From Planococcus lenghuensis (GTDB lineage: Bacteria > Bacillota > Bacilli > Bacillales_A > Planococcaceae), in NCBI RefSeq assembly GCF_001999905.1, contig NZ_CP019640.1, forward strand, positions 3,328,001-3,392,000: a DNA stretch of 64,000 nt, written 5' to 3'. This document shows, piece after piece, positions 25,914-34,816 of this stretch (positions are counted from its first letter, which is position 1; every line of letters starts with the position of its first letter). The position numbers and the translations under genes were made by a program. Under the pieces are notes generated by a model. That model searched no databases. It worked only from the letters and a program-made list of their open reading frames with translations, and was not told where the DNA came from.

Positions 25914-26453
25914 ATGGAAATCGGAACAAAGATCCGGGCCATACGGAACAGAAAAAAGATGACCATTGCTCAGATGTGTGAAGCGACCGGTCTGTCCAAA
26001 GGCTTTATAAGCAATATCGAGAACAACAATACTTCCCCTTCTATCAACACGCTCGGCACAATCGCGGAATTCTTGGACGTCCCGCTGCCGTATTTGCTGC
26101 TCGAGAAGAAACAGCATATGCGCGTGGTGCGGAAAGACGGGCGGACCAGCACGTCATTCAACCAGCTGAAGATCGAACATTTGGCTTCAAAAGGCGGGCT
26201 CCGGACTATGATTGTCGAATTTCCACCGGGTGCTTCGATCGGGGAACCGCACGCACATGAAGGGGAAGAATGCCATCTGGTGTTGGAAGGAAAGATTCTG
26301 GCCGAGCAGGGAGAGGACTCCATCGTTGTCGAAGAAGGGGATTCCTTTAGCTGGAACGCCAGTGTCCCACATTTCGTGAAAAATGTCGGAGATGGTAACG
26401 CCACGGTGTTCATTTCGATTTACTCGGATATCGAATTGAAGGATGTGCTGTAG
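25914..26453 (+). CDS. XRE-family regulator with C-terminal cupin
   Basis: A 179-residue protein. Residues about 5-60 form an XRE helix-turn-helix (TIAQMCEATGLSKGFISNIE NNNTSPS region) and residues about 110-175 a cupin (GEPHAHEGEECHLVLEGKIL, then SFSWNASVPHFVKNVGD) with the usual His/Glu/His metal set. Such HTH-cupin proteins sense small molecules such as amino acids or aromatics. ATG 25914 with AGAGGTGA is the start; a GTG nine bases earlier overlaps that ribosome binding site. Divergent from the hydrolase-dioxygenase-DoxX operon, which it probably controls. Confidence 0.88.
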   Translation: MEIGTKIRAIRNRKKMTIAQMCEATGLSKGFISNIENNNTSPSINTLGTIAEFLDVPLPYLLLEKKQHMRVVRKDGRTSTSFNQLKIEHLASKGGLRTMIVEFPPGASIGEPHAHEGEECHLVLEGKILAEQGEDSIVVEEGDSFSWNASVPHFVKNVGDGNATVFISIYSDIELKDVL

Positions 26454-26494
26454 CCGGGAAACACTGTTTTACAGAAAAAGAAAATTAAACTTCC

Positions 26495-26530
26495 ACAAAA
26501 AAGCAACCCGATGGCTGGGTTGCTTTATTT
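26495..26530 (+). terminator. Terminator of the XRE-cupin gene
   Basis: AAAGCAACCC - GATG - GCTGGGTTGCTTT, followed by ATTTCT. A strong short stem about 45 bases after the stop codon. Confidence 0.8.
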
Positions 26531-26967
26531 CTCGGCGGTAAATCCGGTAATTGATCATTGAGTCGGACGACATTGGTTATGATTTGACACGTTCGCTAAA
26601 CCAACCCTTTCCCTCCAACCCACGGAAGACTTCTTTTGCTGAACTCTGTATCATGGGATAAAGCGCTGTATCGGCTACCGTGTTATCATCAGCAGCAGTG
26701 GATGCCGGAAATGCAATGTTTTTCTTCCATCGCATCGAATTCAATTGGCAATTTCACTCAAGATCCTGGATATGCCAATACTGGGTGAGCCTAAGAAAGT
26801 GGCTAAAGCTGAACAAGAACCGAGCAGACGCTTTATCAATCCGTTTTTGCCCCTTGGATTACCAATTGCAGCATTCTCCTGCATATATAAGCCGCCTTTA
26901 AAAACCCTTTGATCTCTGAAAATCCATACATCATCGGGCATTTGCATTGTATCGAGTGATTCGCGTA
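26531..26967 (-). other. Gene-poor stretch with possible frameshifted remnant
   Basis: Two adjoining minus-strand frames are open. One starts at a GTG overlapping the amidohydrolase stop (26971) and ends at 26741; the second continues one frame over with RWKKNIAFPASTAADDNTVA and ends near 26580 with GKGWFSERVKS. Neither resembles a family I know and no ribosome binding site supports the second. They may be one decayed gene or chance. Confidence 0.2.
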
Positions 26968-28161
26968 TCACAATTCGTTAGTGCCGAGATACCGGCAGAC
27001 GACCTGTCCGACCGACTTGGCTGCCACCAGGATCGCCGCTTCATCGATATCGAATTTCGGATGATGGTTAAAGTAAGGTTTCTCCGCTCCTTTTGGCGTA
27101 CAGCCAACGAAGAAGTAGGAGCCTGGAATTTTCTCCAGATAGTACGCAAAGTCCTCGGACGGTGACATTTTGGGAAATTCCTTCACTTCCCTGATCTCTT
27201 CATCCTTCGCTTCATCCAGTGTCATCGCCACAAATGCCGTGAGTTCGGGATTATTGTATAAAGGCGGGTAATCCGGCGTATACGTAAGTTCACACCGGAC
27301 ATCGAACATTCCTTCCAATCCGTTCACCATCCGGCGGATCTCTTTATCGATCGCCTCCTGTGTCTCCGTATCCGAATAGCGGATATCCCCTTCCAGCTCA
27401 ACGCTGTCTTTAATGACGTTGAAACTGCCTTTCCCATCAAACGAACCGATCGTCACCACTCCTGCAGCGAGCGGATCCACCCGCCGGCTGACGATCGTCT
27501 GGGCTGCCGTTACAAAATAGGCTCCCGCGACAATGGCATCATTCGCTTTATGAGGTGAAGAACCGTGTCCGCCGGTCGCCTGTATCCGCAATTTGAAATA
27601 CGTGCGGCCGTTAAAGGCATACCCGCTGCGGTAGCCGACTGTTCCCGCGGGAGCCACCGGCAGGAGGTGGACACCAAAAATCGCATCCAGGTCACCCAAT
27701 TTACCGGTTTCGACTATGCTTTTCGCACCGCCAGGCGGCTGTTCCTCCGCATGCTGGTGGATGATTTTGACCGTTCCGCTGATTTTATCCTTCAACCGGA
27801 TCAGGCAATCAGCCAGCACCAGCAAATAAGCGGTGTGCGCGTCATGTCCGCACGCATGCATGACCCCTTTATTGACCGACTTGAACGGGACCGTCGTTTC
27901 TTCAGTGATCGGCAGTGCATCGAAATCCGCACGAAGTCCGACTGTCCTGCCCGGCAGTGCTCCTTTGATCGTCACGATAATCCCATGCCCGTTCCCCACT
28001 TCCGTTTCGACTTCAGCTTCCTTGCCCTTGTAAAAGTCAGCAATGTAGGCGGCTGTCTGTTCTTCCTGGAACGACAGCTCGGGATGAGCGTGCAAATAGC
28101 GGCGGATGGCAATCATCTCATCTTCTCTTCGTTCCAGCATCTTCATCAATTCATCCTTCAC
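26968..28161 (-). CDS. M20-family amidohydrolase (N-acyl amino acid/hippurate hydrolase type)
   Basis: A 397-residue zinc amidohydrolase. Metal-site stretches are MHACGHDAHTAYLLVLAD, HQHAEEQPPGGAKSI, IFGVHLLPVAPAG and the C-terminal YFNHHPKFDIDEAAI. The dimerisation domain contains ATGGHGSSPHKANDAI. The family deacylates N-acyl amino acids or related amides; the substrate is not deducible. GTG 28161 is taken as start because AAAGGAG lies at correct distance, while the longer frame (to 28197) would put its start before the site. It may be cotranscribed with the YkvI-like gene 155 bases upstream. Confidence 0.9.
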   Translation of the reverse strand: MKDELMKMLERREDEMIAIRRYLHAHPELSFQEEQTAAYIADFYKGKEAEVETEVGNGHGIIVTIKGALPGRTVGLRADFDALPITEETTVPFKSVNKGVMHACGHDAHTAYLLVLADCLIRLKDKISGTVKIIHQHAEEQPPGGAKSIVETGKLGDLDAIFGVHLLPVAPAGTVGYRSGYAFNGRTYFKLRIQATGGHGSSPHKANDAIVAGAYFVTAAQTIVSRRVDPLAAGVVTIGSFDGKGSFNVIKDSVELEGDIRYSDTETQEAIDKEIRRMVNGLEGMFDVRCELTYTPDYPPLYNNPELTAFVAMTLDEAKDEEIREVKEFPKMSPSEDFAYYLEKIPGSYFFVGCTPKGAEKPYFNHHPKFDIDEAAILVAAKSVGQVVCRYLGTNEL

Positions 28162-28316
28162 TGTTAGGACTCCTTTCTTTATCATGGAGACGGGCATATT
28201 GAATGTCGCATCATTACTTACACAGCGTGTCTGGCCGGGGACAGGATCATTATGCCGTCGGTCCGGCTATGCAGCAGTGTTGAAAACGAATCGACTGCCG
28301 GTAGACAGCATTGTAT

Positions 28317-29384
28317 TCATGCAGATAGCTTCCCCCGGGCCCCGCTCGGCAGCTGAATCGATGCATAGATGAGTGCCGCGATAAGGAACAGCCCCAAATA
28401 ACCGATGAGGGGATAGAAAAAGGCGACCAGTTTGGTGAATCCTGCAAAACTTGCGAAGAACGCAACCGCCAATGCAGCGGCAATGAACCGTTTGAACTTG
28501 CCGGTCCCTATTTTTGTGAAGCGGGCACCGAATGCATAAAACATGCTGACAGCGGTATTGAAAATCATGCCGCACAGAATGAGGGCATACACGCTTCCCA
28601 GTACTGGAGAAATGCGATCGACGATTTCGAGCATCGGCATCTCGAAGCTGGCTACGGTCCCGATTTTCGAGAAGATGGCAAGATGGCTCAGTATGATCAG
28701 GACACCGATCCCTAAACCGCCGACGAGCCCGCCAAGCGCCGCTGTCCGTTCATCCCGCTCCGTTCCGCCCATGACGAGCGCCATCGCTGCCCCCACGGCG
28801 ATGTTGAAGGAAACGTAATTGATGGCTGAGACGATCCAGTTGGGCAATGCGGTCGGCTGCTCTTTTGCGATGGGATCCAGTGCGGCGAACGAACCATCCA
28901 TCGCCGAAAAACTGTAAACAGATACAATAATTACAGCCAGGATAAGAAATGGCGTGAGGCTTCCGATGATTCCGACCACCCGATCGATATTGAACATCAC
29001 CGCCAAGAGGACCAAAAAGGTCATGACCGAGATGCCGATGAACGAAGGCAAGCCGAATTGCTGTGATACAATGGATCCCGCTCCTGCAAGCATCACCATA
29101 CCGACACCAAAAAGGGTAAAGATGATGACCGCATCGACAATTTTGCCCAGATGGTGCCCGCTTATTTTATAGACCGCTTCCTTATGGGAAGTTGTCTGCA
29201 GCCTGCTGCCCAGCCTTGTAAGTGTCATGCCCAGATAAGCGAACAGGATGGCCGCGACTGCGGCTCCGACTGTTCCGATGAGCCCGAAACTGGTGAAATA
29301 CTGCAGCACTTCCTGACCTGAAGCGAATCCCGCGCCGACGATGATTCCGATAAATGCACTTCCGATCTGTAAAATTTTCTTCAT
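28317..29384 (-). CDS. YkvI-family membrane transporter-like protein
   Basis: A 355-residue integral membrane protein with roughly ten hydrophobic segments. It opens IGSAFIGIIVGAGFASGQEV, a glycine-rich unwound helix typical of APC/LeuT-fold carriers, and matches the YkvI family of Bacillales. ILCGMIFNTAVSMFYAFGAR is repeated in a decayed copy at 49536-49626. Substrate unknown; the neighbouring amidohydrolase suggests an amino acid or acylamide. ATG 29384 follows AAGGGAG, and the upstream extension to 29576 is not protein-like. Confidence 0.82.
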   Translation of the reverse strand: MKKILQIGSAFIGIIVGAGFASGQEVLQYFTSFGLIGTVGAAVAAILFAYLGMTLTRLGSRLQTTSHKEAVYKISGHHLGKIVDAVIIFTLFGVGMVMLAGAGSIVSQQFGLPSFIGISVMTFLVLLAVMFNIDRVVGIIGSLTPFLILAVIIVSVYSFSAMDGSFAALDPIAKEQPTALPNWIVSAINYVSFNIAVGAAMALVMGGTERDERTAALGGLVGGLGIGVLIILSHLAIFSKIGTVASFEMPMLEIVDRISPVLGSVYALILCGMIFNTAVSMFYAFGARFTKIGTGKFKRFIAAALAVAFFASFAGFTKLVAFFYPLIGYLGLFLIAALIYASIQLPSGARGKLSA

Positions 29385-29654
29385 GATAGCTCCCTTTCCA
29401 ATCAAAAAGATATAGAACGCCTTGTTCCACTTGCCTCCAGCAGACGGCAAGCGGACTGATTGCAAGGCTTTTCGCCTTATACTGTAAACCGAAGAACTTT
29501 TCTGTCCCCCTCCCTTTGACAGCTGTAAAATCAGGTCATCCCCCTGACTTGGGAACCAGATGAGTTCATGCACCAAGTTCCTCGCTCACCGACTGTCTTC
29601 CTTATTTTTCAGGCTCTGTTAAAAGAGCAATGTTGATTTTTCACTGCAAAAATA

Positions 29655-29715
29655 CGGAGCAAACAGCAGAAACTCCTGCGGGAAAGCTTGCGGAAAGTGG
29701 AGCTGTTTTGCGGAA
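29655..29715. repeat. Interspersed intergenic repeat fragment, copy 4
   Basis: AACAGCAGAAACTCCTGCGG followed by GAAAGCTTGCGG resembles the ACTCCTGCGGGA end of the repeat family (compare minus strand near 41935). The spacer 29385-29914 around it holds nothing else I can support. Confidence 0.35.
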
Positions 29716-29914
29716 GTTCAACAGAGAGATTTAACACAGCTTTTAAAAAACGGCAGGCCGGGCCTTCTCCCCCTTCCGAGCAGGGGCGGCACTTCCAAAG
29801 GCATCTTTTTCATAATCCGCCATTCGCCCATTATGCTGCAGTAAATCTATAAGTATTCCGTCATCAACTTCAATGGAGCCGGATGAATAAACTGCTTTTC
29901 CAGCGATAACCACC

Positions 29915-30158
29915 TTAAACATGCCGGAACGGCAGCTGCCATTTGTATAGGGCAGATGAAACCCGCAATGCCGTGATCAGGACGAACAGGATGATAAGGC
30001 CCACATCGGCGCGCACAATCTCCAGTCCGATCATGAGGCCGGCCAGCACCGCCCAATATGAATACGCCGGAAATATCGTATTTTTCCTCCATCGCAATGA
30101 ACGCGCCTGAAATGGCGAATGCCACCGTGCCGATCATGCTGAGCAGTTCCCACGCCAT
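29915..30158 (-). pseudogene. TRIC-channel/UPF0126 membrane protein gene with internal deletion
   Basis: The first about 35 residues (WELLSMIGTVAFAISGAFIA, MEEKYDISGVFILG) are the N-terminus of the UPF0126/TRIC family (YvgT-like). Then the reading frame changes, and the C-terminal part appears: AVLAGLMIGLEIVRADVGLI, ILFVLITALRVSSALYKWQL, PFR. About 110 residues of the normal 200-plus are missing between them, so the gene is dead. The ATG is at 30158 with GGAGGC upstream. Confidence 0.75.
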
Positions 30159-30226
30159 CCGGACGCCTCCCTCTGATAACAGTGAAATAAGGCGCCTATG
30201 TAGTTATTGTAGCAATCTTCCGGTTA

Positions 30227-30270
30227 GAAAAAAGCCGGCTGATGTTAAATTGCCAGCAACCGGCTTTTTT
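30227..30270. terminator. Terminator after the catechol operon
   Basis: AAAAAAGCCGG / CCGGCTTTTTT stem with inner CTG/CAG pairs. Bidirectional; about 105 bases past the thiolase stop. Confidence 0.82.
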
Positions 30271-30374
30271 GAATTCTTCGATCCGCCTTTCTTGGGGCAG
30301 ACTGATCAATCGCAGCCCTGCGGAAATTCAACGGTACGCCCGAATTTCCTTGCCCGCTTTCCGGAACCCAATGT

Positions 30375-31568
30375 TTATACCTGCCGGTTCTCGATTATCG
30401 TCGAAACGCCCATCCCGCCCGCAATACACAGCGTGACGAGTCCATAGCGCTTGCCGGTGCGTTCGAGTTCATGGAGCAGTTTGGTAAGCAGGATGGCACC
30501 TGTTGCGCCGATCGGATGCCCCATTGCGATGGCTCCGCCATTCGGATTAACTTTCCTCCGGTCCAGTCCCAGCTCATTGATGCAGGCAATGGCTTGGGCG
30601 GCGAAGGCTTCATTCAATTCGATGATATCCAGGTCATTAATGGACAGATCCGTTTGTTTCAGCGCTTTTAATGTCGACTGGACAGGCCCCATGCCCATCA
30701 ATACCGGTGAAACACCTGCTGCCGCCTGGGCGAGAATGCGCGCTTTCGGCTTATAACCGTGTTTCACCGCCTCTTCTTCCGACATAACCAGCAGCGCTGC
30801 TGCTCCGTCGTTGCGTCCGCTGGCGTTCCCCGCTGTCACAGTGCCGCCTTCTTTGAATACCGGTTTCAGCGAAGCCAATTTTTCAAGTGACGTTTCACGC
30901 GGATGTTCATCTGTCCTGAATTCCGTAATGCCTTTTTTTGTCTTCACCGGGTATGGTGTGATCTGCGACTCGAAGTAACCGCTCTCGATTGCATGCGCCG
31001 CCCGCCGCTGGCTTTCCAGCGCGAACTCGTCCTGCTCTTCCCGGGAAATGCCGTATTTTTCCGCGATATTTTCGGCCGTGATGCCCATGTTCAAATCGCC
31101 ATATGTCTCGGTCGGCTGCGAGCCGGGCTGGCTGGCGGTGTTCGGATCTTTCAAAAGCACGTCACCGGACTTCGTGCCGAACCGGACATTATTGACATAG
31201 TAGGGCGCCGTGCTCATCGATTCGGCCCCGCCCGCGATGATGATATCGCTGAGACCCGTCTGGATCTGCTGCGCCGCTGAATTTACGGCTTGCACCCCGG
31301 AACCGCATTGGCGATGCAACGTGTAGCCCGGCACTTCAACCGGAAGCCCCGCGCGCAGCAAGGCCAGTCTGGCCAGGTTTGAAATGTCCGGATTTTGCTT
31401 GGCCTGCCCCATGATGACTTCTTCAACAGCGCCTTTATCCAGGTCCGTCCGGCGGATCAATTCCCCGATGACATGCGCACCGAGAAAGTCGGCGGGTTCA
31501 TTGCCAAGACTGCCGCCGAGCTTGCCGACCGCCGTACGGACCGAATCTACGATAACTGGTTTCTTCAA
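30375..31568 (-). CDS. pcaF: Thiolase (3-oxoadipyl-CoA/acetyl-CoA acyltransferase)
   Basis: A 397-residue thiolase. The nucleophilic Cys is in TLHRQCGSGVQAVNSAAQQI, the His in IIELNEAFAAQA / GGAIAMGHPIGATGAIL, and the second Cys in LVTLCIAGGMGVSTIIENR. Last gene of the catechol operon, so it most probably splits 3-oxoadipyl-CoA into succinyl-CoA and acetyl-CoA. General acetyl-CoA acetyltransferase activity cannot be excluded by sequence. TTG 31568 overlaps the catB stop (TTGA), with GGAGATGAGAG upstream. Confidence 0.85.
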   Translation of the reverse strand: MKKPVIVDSVRTAVGKLGGSLGNEPADFLGAHVIGELIRRTDLDKGAVEEVIMGQAKQNPDISNLARLALLRAGLPVEVPGYTLHRQCGSGVQAVNSAAQQIQTGLSDIIIAGGAESMSTAPYYVNNVRFGTKSGDVLLKDPNTASQPGSQPTETYGDLNMGITAENIAEKYGISREEQDEFALESQRRAAHAIESGYFESQITPYPVKTKKGITEFRTDEHPRETSLEKLASLKPVFKEGGTVTAGNASGRNDGAAALLVMSEEEAVKHGYKPKARILAQAAAGVSPVLMGMGPVQSTLKALKQTDLSINDLDIIELNEAFAAQAIACINELGLDRRKVNPNGGAIAMGHPIGATGAILLTKLLHELERTGKRYGLVTLCIAGGMGVSTIIENRQV

Positions 31569-32704
31569 ACTCTCATCTCCGTTTCTGACTGGAACTCACG
31601 TGCGTAATGCTTCACTTTTTCTTTATCGATTTCCATACCGAATCCAGGCCCGTCGGGAATAATGACTTCAAAGTCCGCGAATTCGATGTCGTTGACCGTG
31701 ATGTTGTCTTTGAATAATAGCGGTCCGAAAATTTCCGTACCGAACTTCATTTCCGGGATGGTCGCATACAATTGTGCGCAGATGGCCGTCCCAAGGCTCG
31801 ATTCGATCATCGTGCCGCCATATAGGCCAAGGCCGGCCGCTTCCGCGATGCCGGCCGCCTTTTTTGTCTGCGTCAATCCGCCATGCTTGCACGGTTTCAG
31901 GGCGATGGAGTTTCCGGCACGGGTCTTGGCGATGCGAAAGACTTCCTGGATGCCTGTCGCCGCTTCGTCTGCCATGACCGGCACATCGAATTTCGCCGTC
32001 AGCCGGGACATGCCTTCGAAATCCCAAGCTGCGAGCGGCTGCTCGACCATTGATACACCGGCATCCTGAAGGGCGGCGATGCAATAATTCGCTGTATCTT
32101 CATCCCATGCCTGATTGATATCGACCGTGATGCGCGCTTCATCGCCCACTGCCTGTTTGATCTTGCGGACATGTTCCACATTTTTGAACGGATCGCCTTT
32201 CCCGATTTTCAGTTTGAAGATGTTATGGCGTTTTTTCTCAAGCATTCCCCGGGCTTCTTCAATATCGGCCGCCGTATCGCCGCTCGCCAATGTCCAGGCG
32301 ACGGGCAGGGATTTATGGATTTGGCCGCCGAACAATTCGAAAGCCGGCACACCTTTACTGCGTGCCGCCAAATCGATAATTGCCGCTTCAACGACGGTTT
32401 TCGCGAAAGTATTGCCGCGTACCTGCTTCGATACATCCATCATGATCTTATCGAAATGAATCGGATCCCGCCCGATGACCAATGGCGTGATATACGCATC
32501 GATATTGGCTTTGATCGCTTCAGGTGTGGATTCGCCGTACGAAGCGCCGCCGATGGTCGCCACTTCCGACCAGCCTTCCCGCCCCTCTTCGTCCATCACC
32601 CGGCCGACGACAACCGACTGCGCCGTGATTGTATGCATCGCCAGTTGATGGGGACGGATGATCGGCAAATCCAGAATATATGTGTCAAAAGAACGGATTT
32701 TCAT
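31565..32704 (-). CDS. catB: Muconate cycloisomerase
   Basis: A 379-residue enolase-superfamily enzyme converting cis,cis-muconate to muconolactone. Catalytic lysines are in IFKLKIGKGDPF, metal ligands in ARITVDINQAWDED, SMVEQPLAAWD and VPVMADEAATGIQE, and SIALKPCKHGGLTQTKKAAG and LYGGTMIESSLGTA follow in the usual order. The N-terminal capping domain starts IRSFDTYILDLPIIRPHQLA, typical of muconate-lactonizing enzymes. It lies between pcaJ and the thiolase. ATG 32704 has GGAAAG upstream. Confidence 0.92.
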   Translation of the reverse strand: MKIRSFDTYILDLPIIRPHQLAMHTITAQSVVVGRVMDEEGREGWSEVATIGGASYGESTPEAIKANIDAYITPLVIGRDPIHFDKIMMDVSKQVRGNTFAKTVVEAAIIDLAARSKGVPAFELFGGQIHKSLPVAWTLASGDTAADIEEARGMLEKKRHNIFKLKIGKGDPFKNVEHVRKIKQAVGDEARITVDINQAWDEDTANYCIAALQDAGVSMVEQPLAAWDFEGMSRLTAKFDVPVMADEAATGIQEVFRIAKTRAGNSIALKPCKHGGLTQTKKAAGIAEAAGLGLYGGTMIESSLGTAICAQLYATIPEMKFGTEIFGPLLFKDNITVNDIEFADFEVIIPDGPGFGMEIDKEKVKHYAREFQSETEMRV

Positions 32705-32728
32705 ACTCGGATACCTGCTTTCCGGAAG

Positions 32729-33373
32729 TTATTTTTCACTGAACGCCGCTTCTGTCTTCTCCCGGACTTCTTCAATCGTTGCGCCCGGCATCAGATCCAC
32801 GAGTATCAGCCCGCCCTCTTCCACGCTGAAGACTGCAAGCTCTGTGAAAATCATATCCACTTGGCGGGTTGAGGTAATGGGATAGGTGCATTCCCTCAAT
32901 AATTTCGGACTGCCGTCTTTCGATGTATGGCTCATCGTCACGAACACTTTTTTCGCGCCGACCAGGAGATCCATTGCGCCGCCGACGCCCATGATGTTTT
33001 TTCCGGGGACCGCCCAGTTGGCGATGACACCTGTCTCATCGACTTGCAGGGCACCGAGGATCGCGACATCGACATGGCCGCCCCGGATCATGGCGAAGGA
33101 ATCAGCGCTGTTGAAAAAAGACGCACCCACCGCTTCGCCGACCGGTAATTTTCCGGCATTGACCAGATTCGGATCCACGCCTTCTTCCTCGACGTCTGTA
33201 ACACCCAACAAGCCATTTTCGGTATGGAGATAAATATTGTCCGCTTCCATATATTCCGCTACCAGTGTCGGAATGCCGATGCCCAGATTGACGATAGCGG
33301 GACCGTGGAGTTCGCGTGCCACCCGCTCTGCGATCATATGTTGCATTTCGGTTTTACTCATCCCGACCGTCAT
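32729..33373 (-). CDS. pcaJ: 3-oxoadipate CoA-transferase subunit B
   Basis: A 214-residue class I CoA-transferase beta subunit. The covalent-intermediate Glu is in YLHTENGLLGVTD; IVNLGIGIPTLVAEYM opens the fold and MGVGGAMDLLVGAKKVFVTM follows. With PcaI it transfers CoA from succinyl-CoA to 3-oxoadipate. The start ATG overlaps the pcaI stop (ATGA), so the two subunits are coupled. Sequence alone would also fit succinyl-CoA:3-ketoacid transferase; the operon decides for oxoadipate. Confidence 0.88.
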   Translation of the reverse strand: MTVGMSKTEMQHMIAERVARELHGPAIVNLGIGIPTLVAEYMEADNIYLHTENGLLGVTDVEEEGVDPNLVNAGKLPVGEAVGASFFNSADSFAMIRGGHVDVAILGALQVDETGVIANWAVPGKNIMGVGGAMDLLVGAKKVFVTMSHTSKDGSPKLLRECTYPITSTRQVDMIFTELAVFSVEEGGLILVDLMPGATIEEVREKTEAAFSEK

Positions 33374-34056
33374 ACATTTACCACCCCTTCTTTCGTCAGC
33401 ACCTGCTGCGCCGTAACCAGCGTATCCACGTAGATGAATGGCGTAACGATTTCCTCCGGATCCAGTTCACCGGGTTCAACGATTTCATCGACTTCCGCAA
33501 TCACTGTCTTTGCAGCCGTCGCCATGAGTGGATTGAAGTTCCGGGCTGTCTTGTAGTAAGTAAGATTACCGAGTGTATCCGCTTTATGGGCGCGAATCAG
33601 GGCCACATCCCCACGGATTGCTTTTTCCATAATATACCTGACACCGTCGATTTCCCGTTCTTCTTTGCCTTTGGCGAGGTCTGTCCCGACGCCGGTCGTT
33701 GTGTAATAACCCCCGAGTCCGGCGCCGCCCGCGCGGAGTGATTCCGCAAGCGTGCCCTGCGGCAGCAGTTCCAGTTCGATTTCACCTTTCTGATACTTGT
33801 CCCCGACGTCGCGGTTGCTGGTGAAATAAGAACCGATGCCTTTTTTGATTTTGTTCTGATTCAGTAAAATCCCGAGTCCCTTTCCGGATTCCCCGAGGTT
33901 ATTGCTGACAACGGTCAAGTCTTCCACATCCCGTTCAGTCAGTCCGTCGATCAGCGAAAGCGGCGCGCCAATCAGCCCGAAACCGCCGACCAATACCGTA
34001 TCCCCTGTTTTGACGCAGGATAAAGCTTCAGTTATGTCATGTTGTACGTTAGCCAT
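33370..34056 (-). CDS. pcaI: 3-oxoadipate CoA-transferase subunit A
   Basis: A 228-residue CoA-transferase alpha subunit, with DTVLVGGFGLIGAPLSLIDG near the start, LTVVSNNLGESGKGLGILL, and GAGLGGYYTTTGVGTDLAKG in the middle, all family hallmarks. GGGGGATAAGAG precedes ATG 34056. Forms the heteromeric transferase with the overlapping downstream PcaJ. Confidence 0.88.
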   Translation of the reverse strand: MANVQHDITEALSCVKTGDTVLVGGFGLIGAPLSLIDGLTERDVEDLTVVSNNLGESGKGLGILLNQNKIKKGIGSYFTSNRDVGDKYQKGEIELELLPQGTLAESLRAGGAGLGGYYTTTGVGTDLAKGKEEREIDGVRYIMEKAIRGDVALIRAHKADTLGNLTYYKTARNFNPLMATAAKTVIAEVDEIVEPGELDPEEIVTPFIYVDTLVTAQQVLTKEGVVNV

Positions 34057-34075
34057 CTCTTATCCCCCGTTTTCT

Positions 34076-34795
34076 TCACTCAATTGTGTTCAATGAATCA
34101 CTCAGCTCAAACCAGGCCGGGATGCCGGCCGTCAGGATGCAGATATACCCCATATCCGCCAGCTCAGCTTCCGATGCACCTGCATTCCGGGATTTCACGA
34201 TCCATGGAGCAGCGCCTTTACCATCCAGTTCCATGATGTGATTGCCTGCCATGTTCAATTGCTTCAACCTTGAAGACACCTGTCCATCCGACAGTATTTC
34301 AGCTGCCGTTTTTTCAGTATTCCCCTGCTCGATGGCAGCCAGTACTCGCTCCAGATAAGCCGTATCTTCGCCATCGAGCCAGGCCAGTATGAGCCGGAGT
34401 GAATCCGCGGCAGCGTTCGGCGTCTGTTCCGTCCGTTTCACTGTCTTTCCCTTCAACTCCAGTGCATAGGCAACGGCTTCAAGCGACAGCGCCAGGGCTT
34501 GATCGCCCCGGTACAGATACGCTGTCAGGAAAAATTCGGCCAGTTCCGGAACGGAATATCCGAAATCGATTGCGCCTTTTGTATGGAACAGCATGCTGCG
34601 TTCATACAGACGGGCGGCATTCATGCTGGCGATCAATGCATCTTTTTCCTTTCGCGACAGCGCCCGGTCCTGCATGATGCCGCCCCGTATTTTCGTGTAG
34701 TTATCGAGTACATCCGGGCCATAGTCGTGCATTTTCTGCACCCAGCCCGGCACTTCGTCATAAACTTCCTTGAAATAATCGAGAGACTTTCTCAT
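34076..34795 (-). CDS. Carboxymuconolactone decarboxylase-family protein
   Basis: A 239-residue all-helical AhpD/CMD-fold protein made of two similar halves (around EKDALIASMNAARLYERSML and EAELADMGYICILTAGIPAW). The redox motif ExxCxxC of AhpD is absent: the equivalent stretch reads YERSMLFHTKGA, so peroxidase function is unlikely. In this operon the position between transporter and pcaI would suit the missing muconolactone isomerase or a related lactone step; that is inference. GGAGGGAAAAG precedes ATG 34795. Confidence 0.75.
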   Translation of the reverse strand: MRKSLDYFKEVYDEVPGWVQKMHDYGPDVLDNYTKIRGGIMQDRALSRKEKDALIASMNAARLYERSMLFHTKGAIDFGYSVPELAEFFLTAYLYRGDQALALSLEAVAYALELKGKTVKRTEQTPNAAADSLRLILAWLDGEDTAYLERVLAAIEQGNTEKTAAEILSDGQVSSRLKQLNMAGNHIMELDGKGAAPWIVKSRNAGASEAELADMGYICILTAGIPAWFELSDSLNTIE

Positions 34796-34816
34796 CTTTT
34801 CCCTCCTGTCGGCAAT

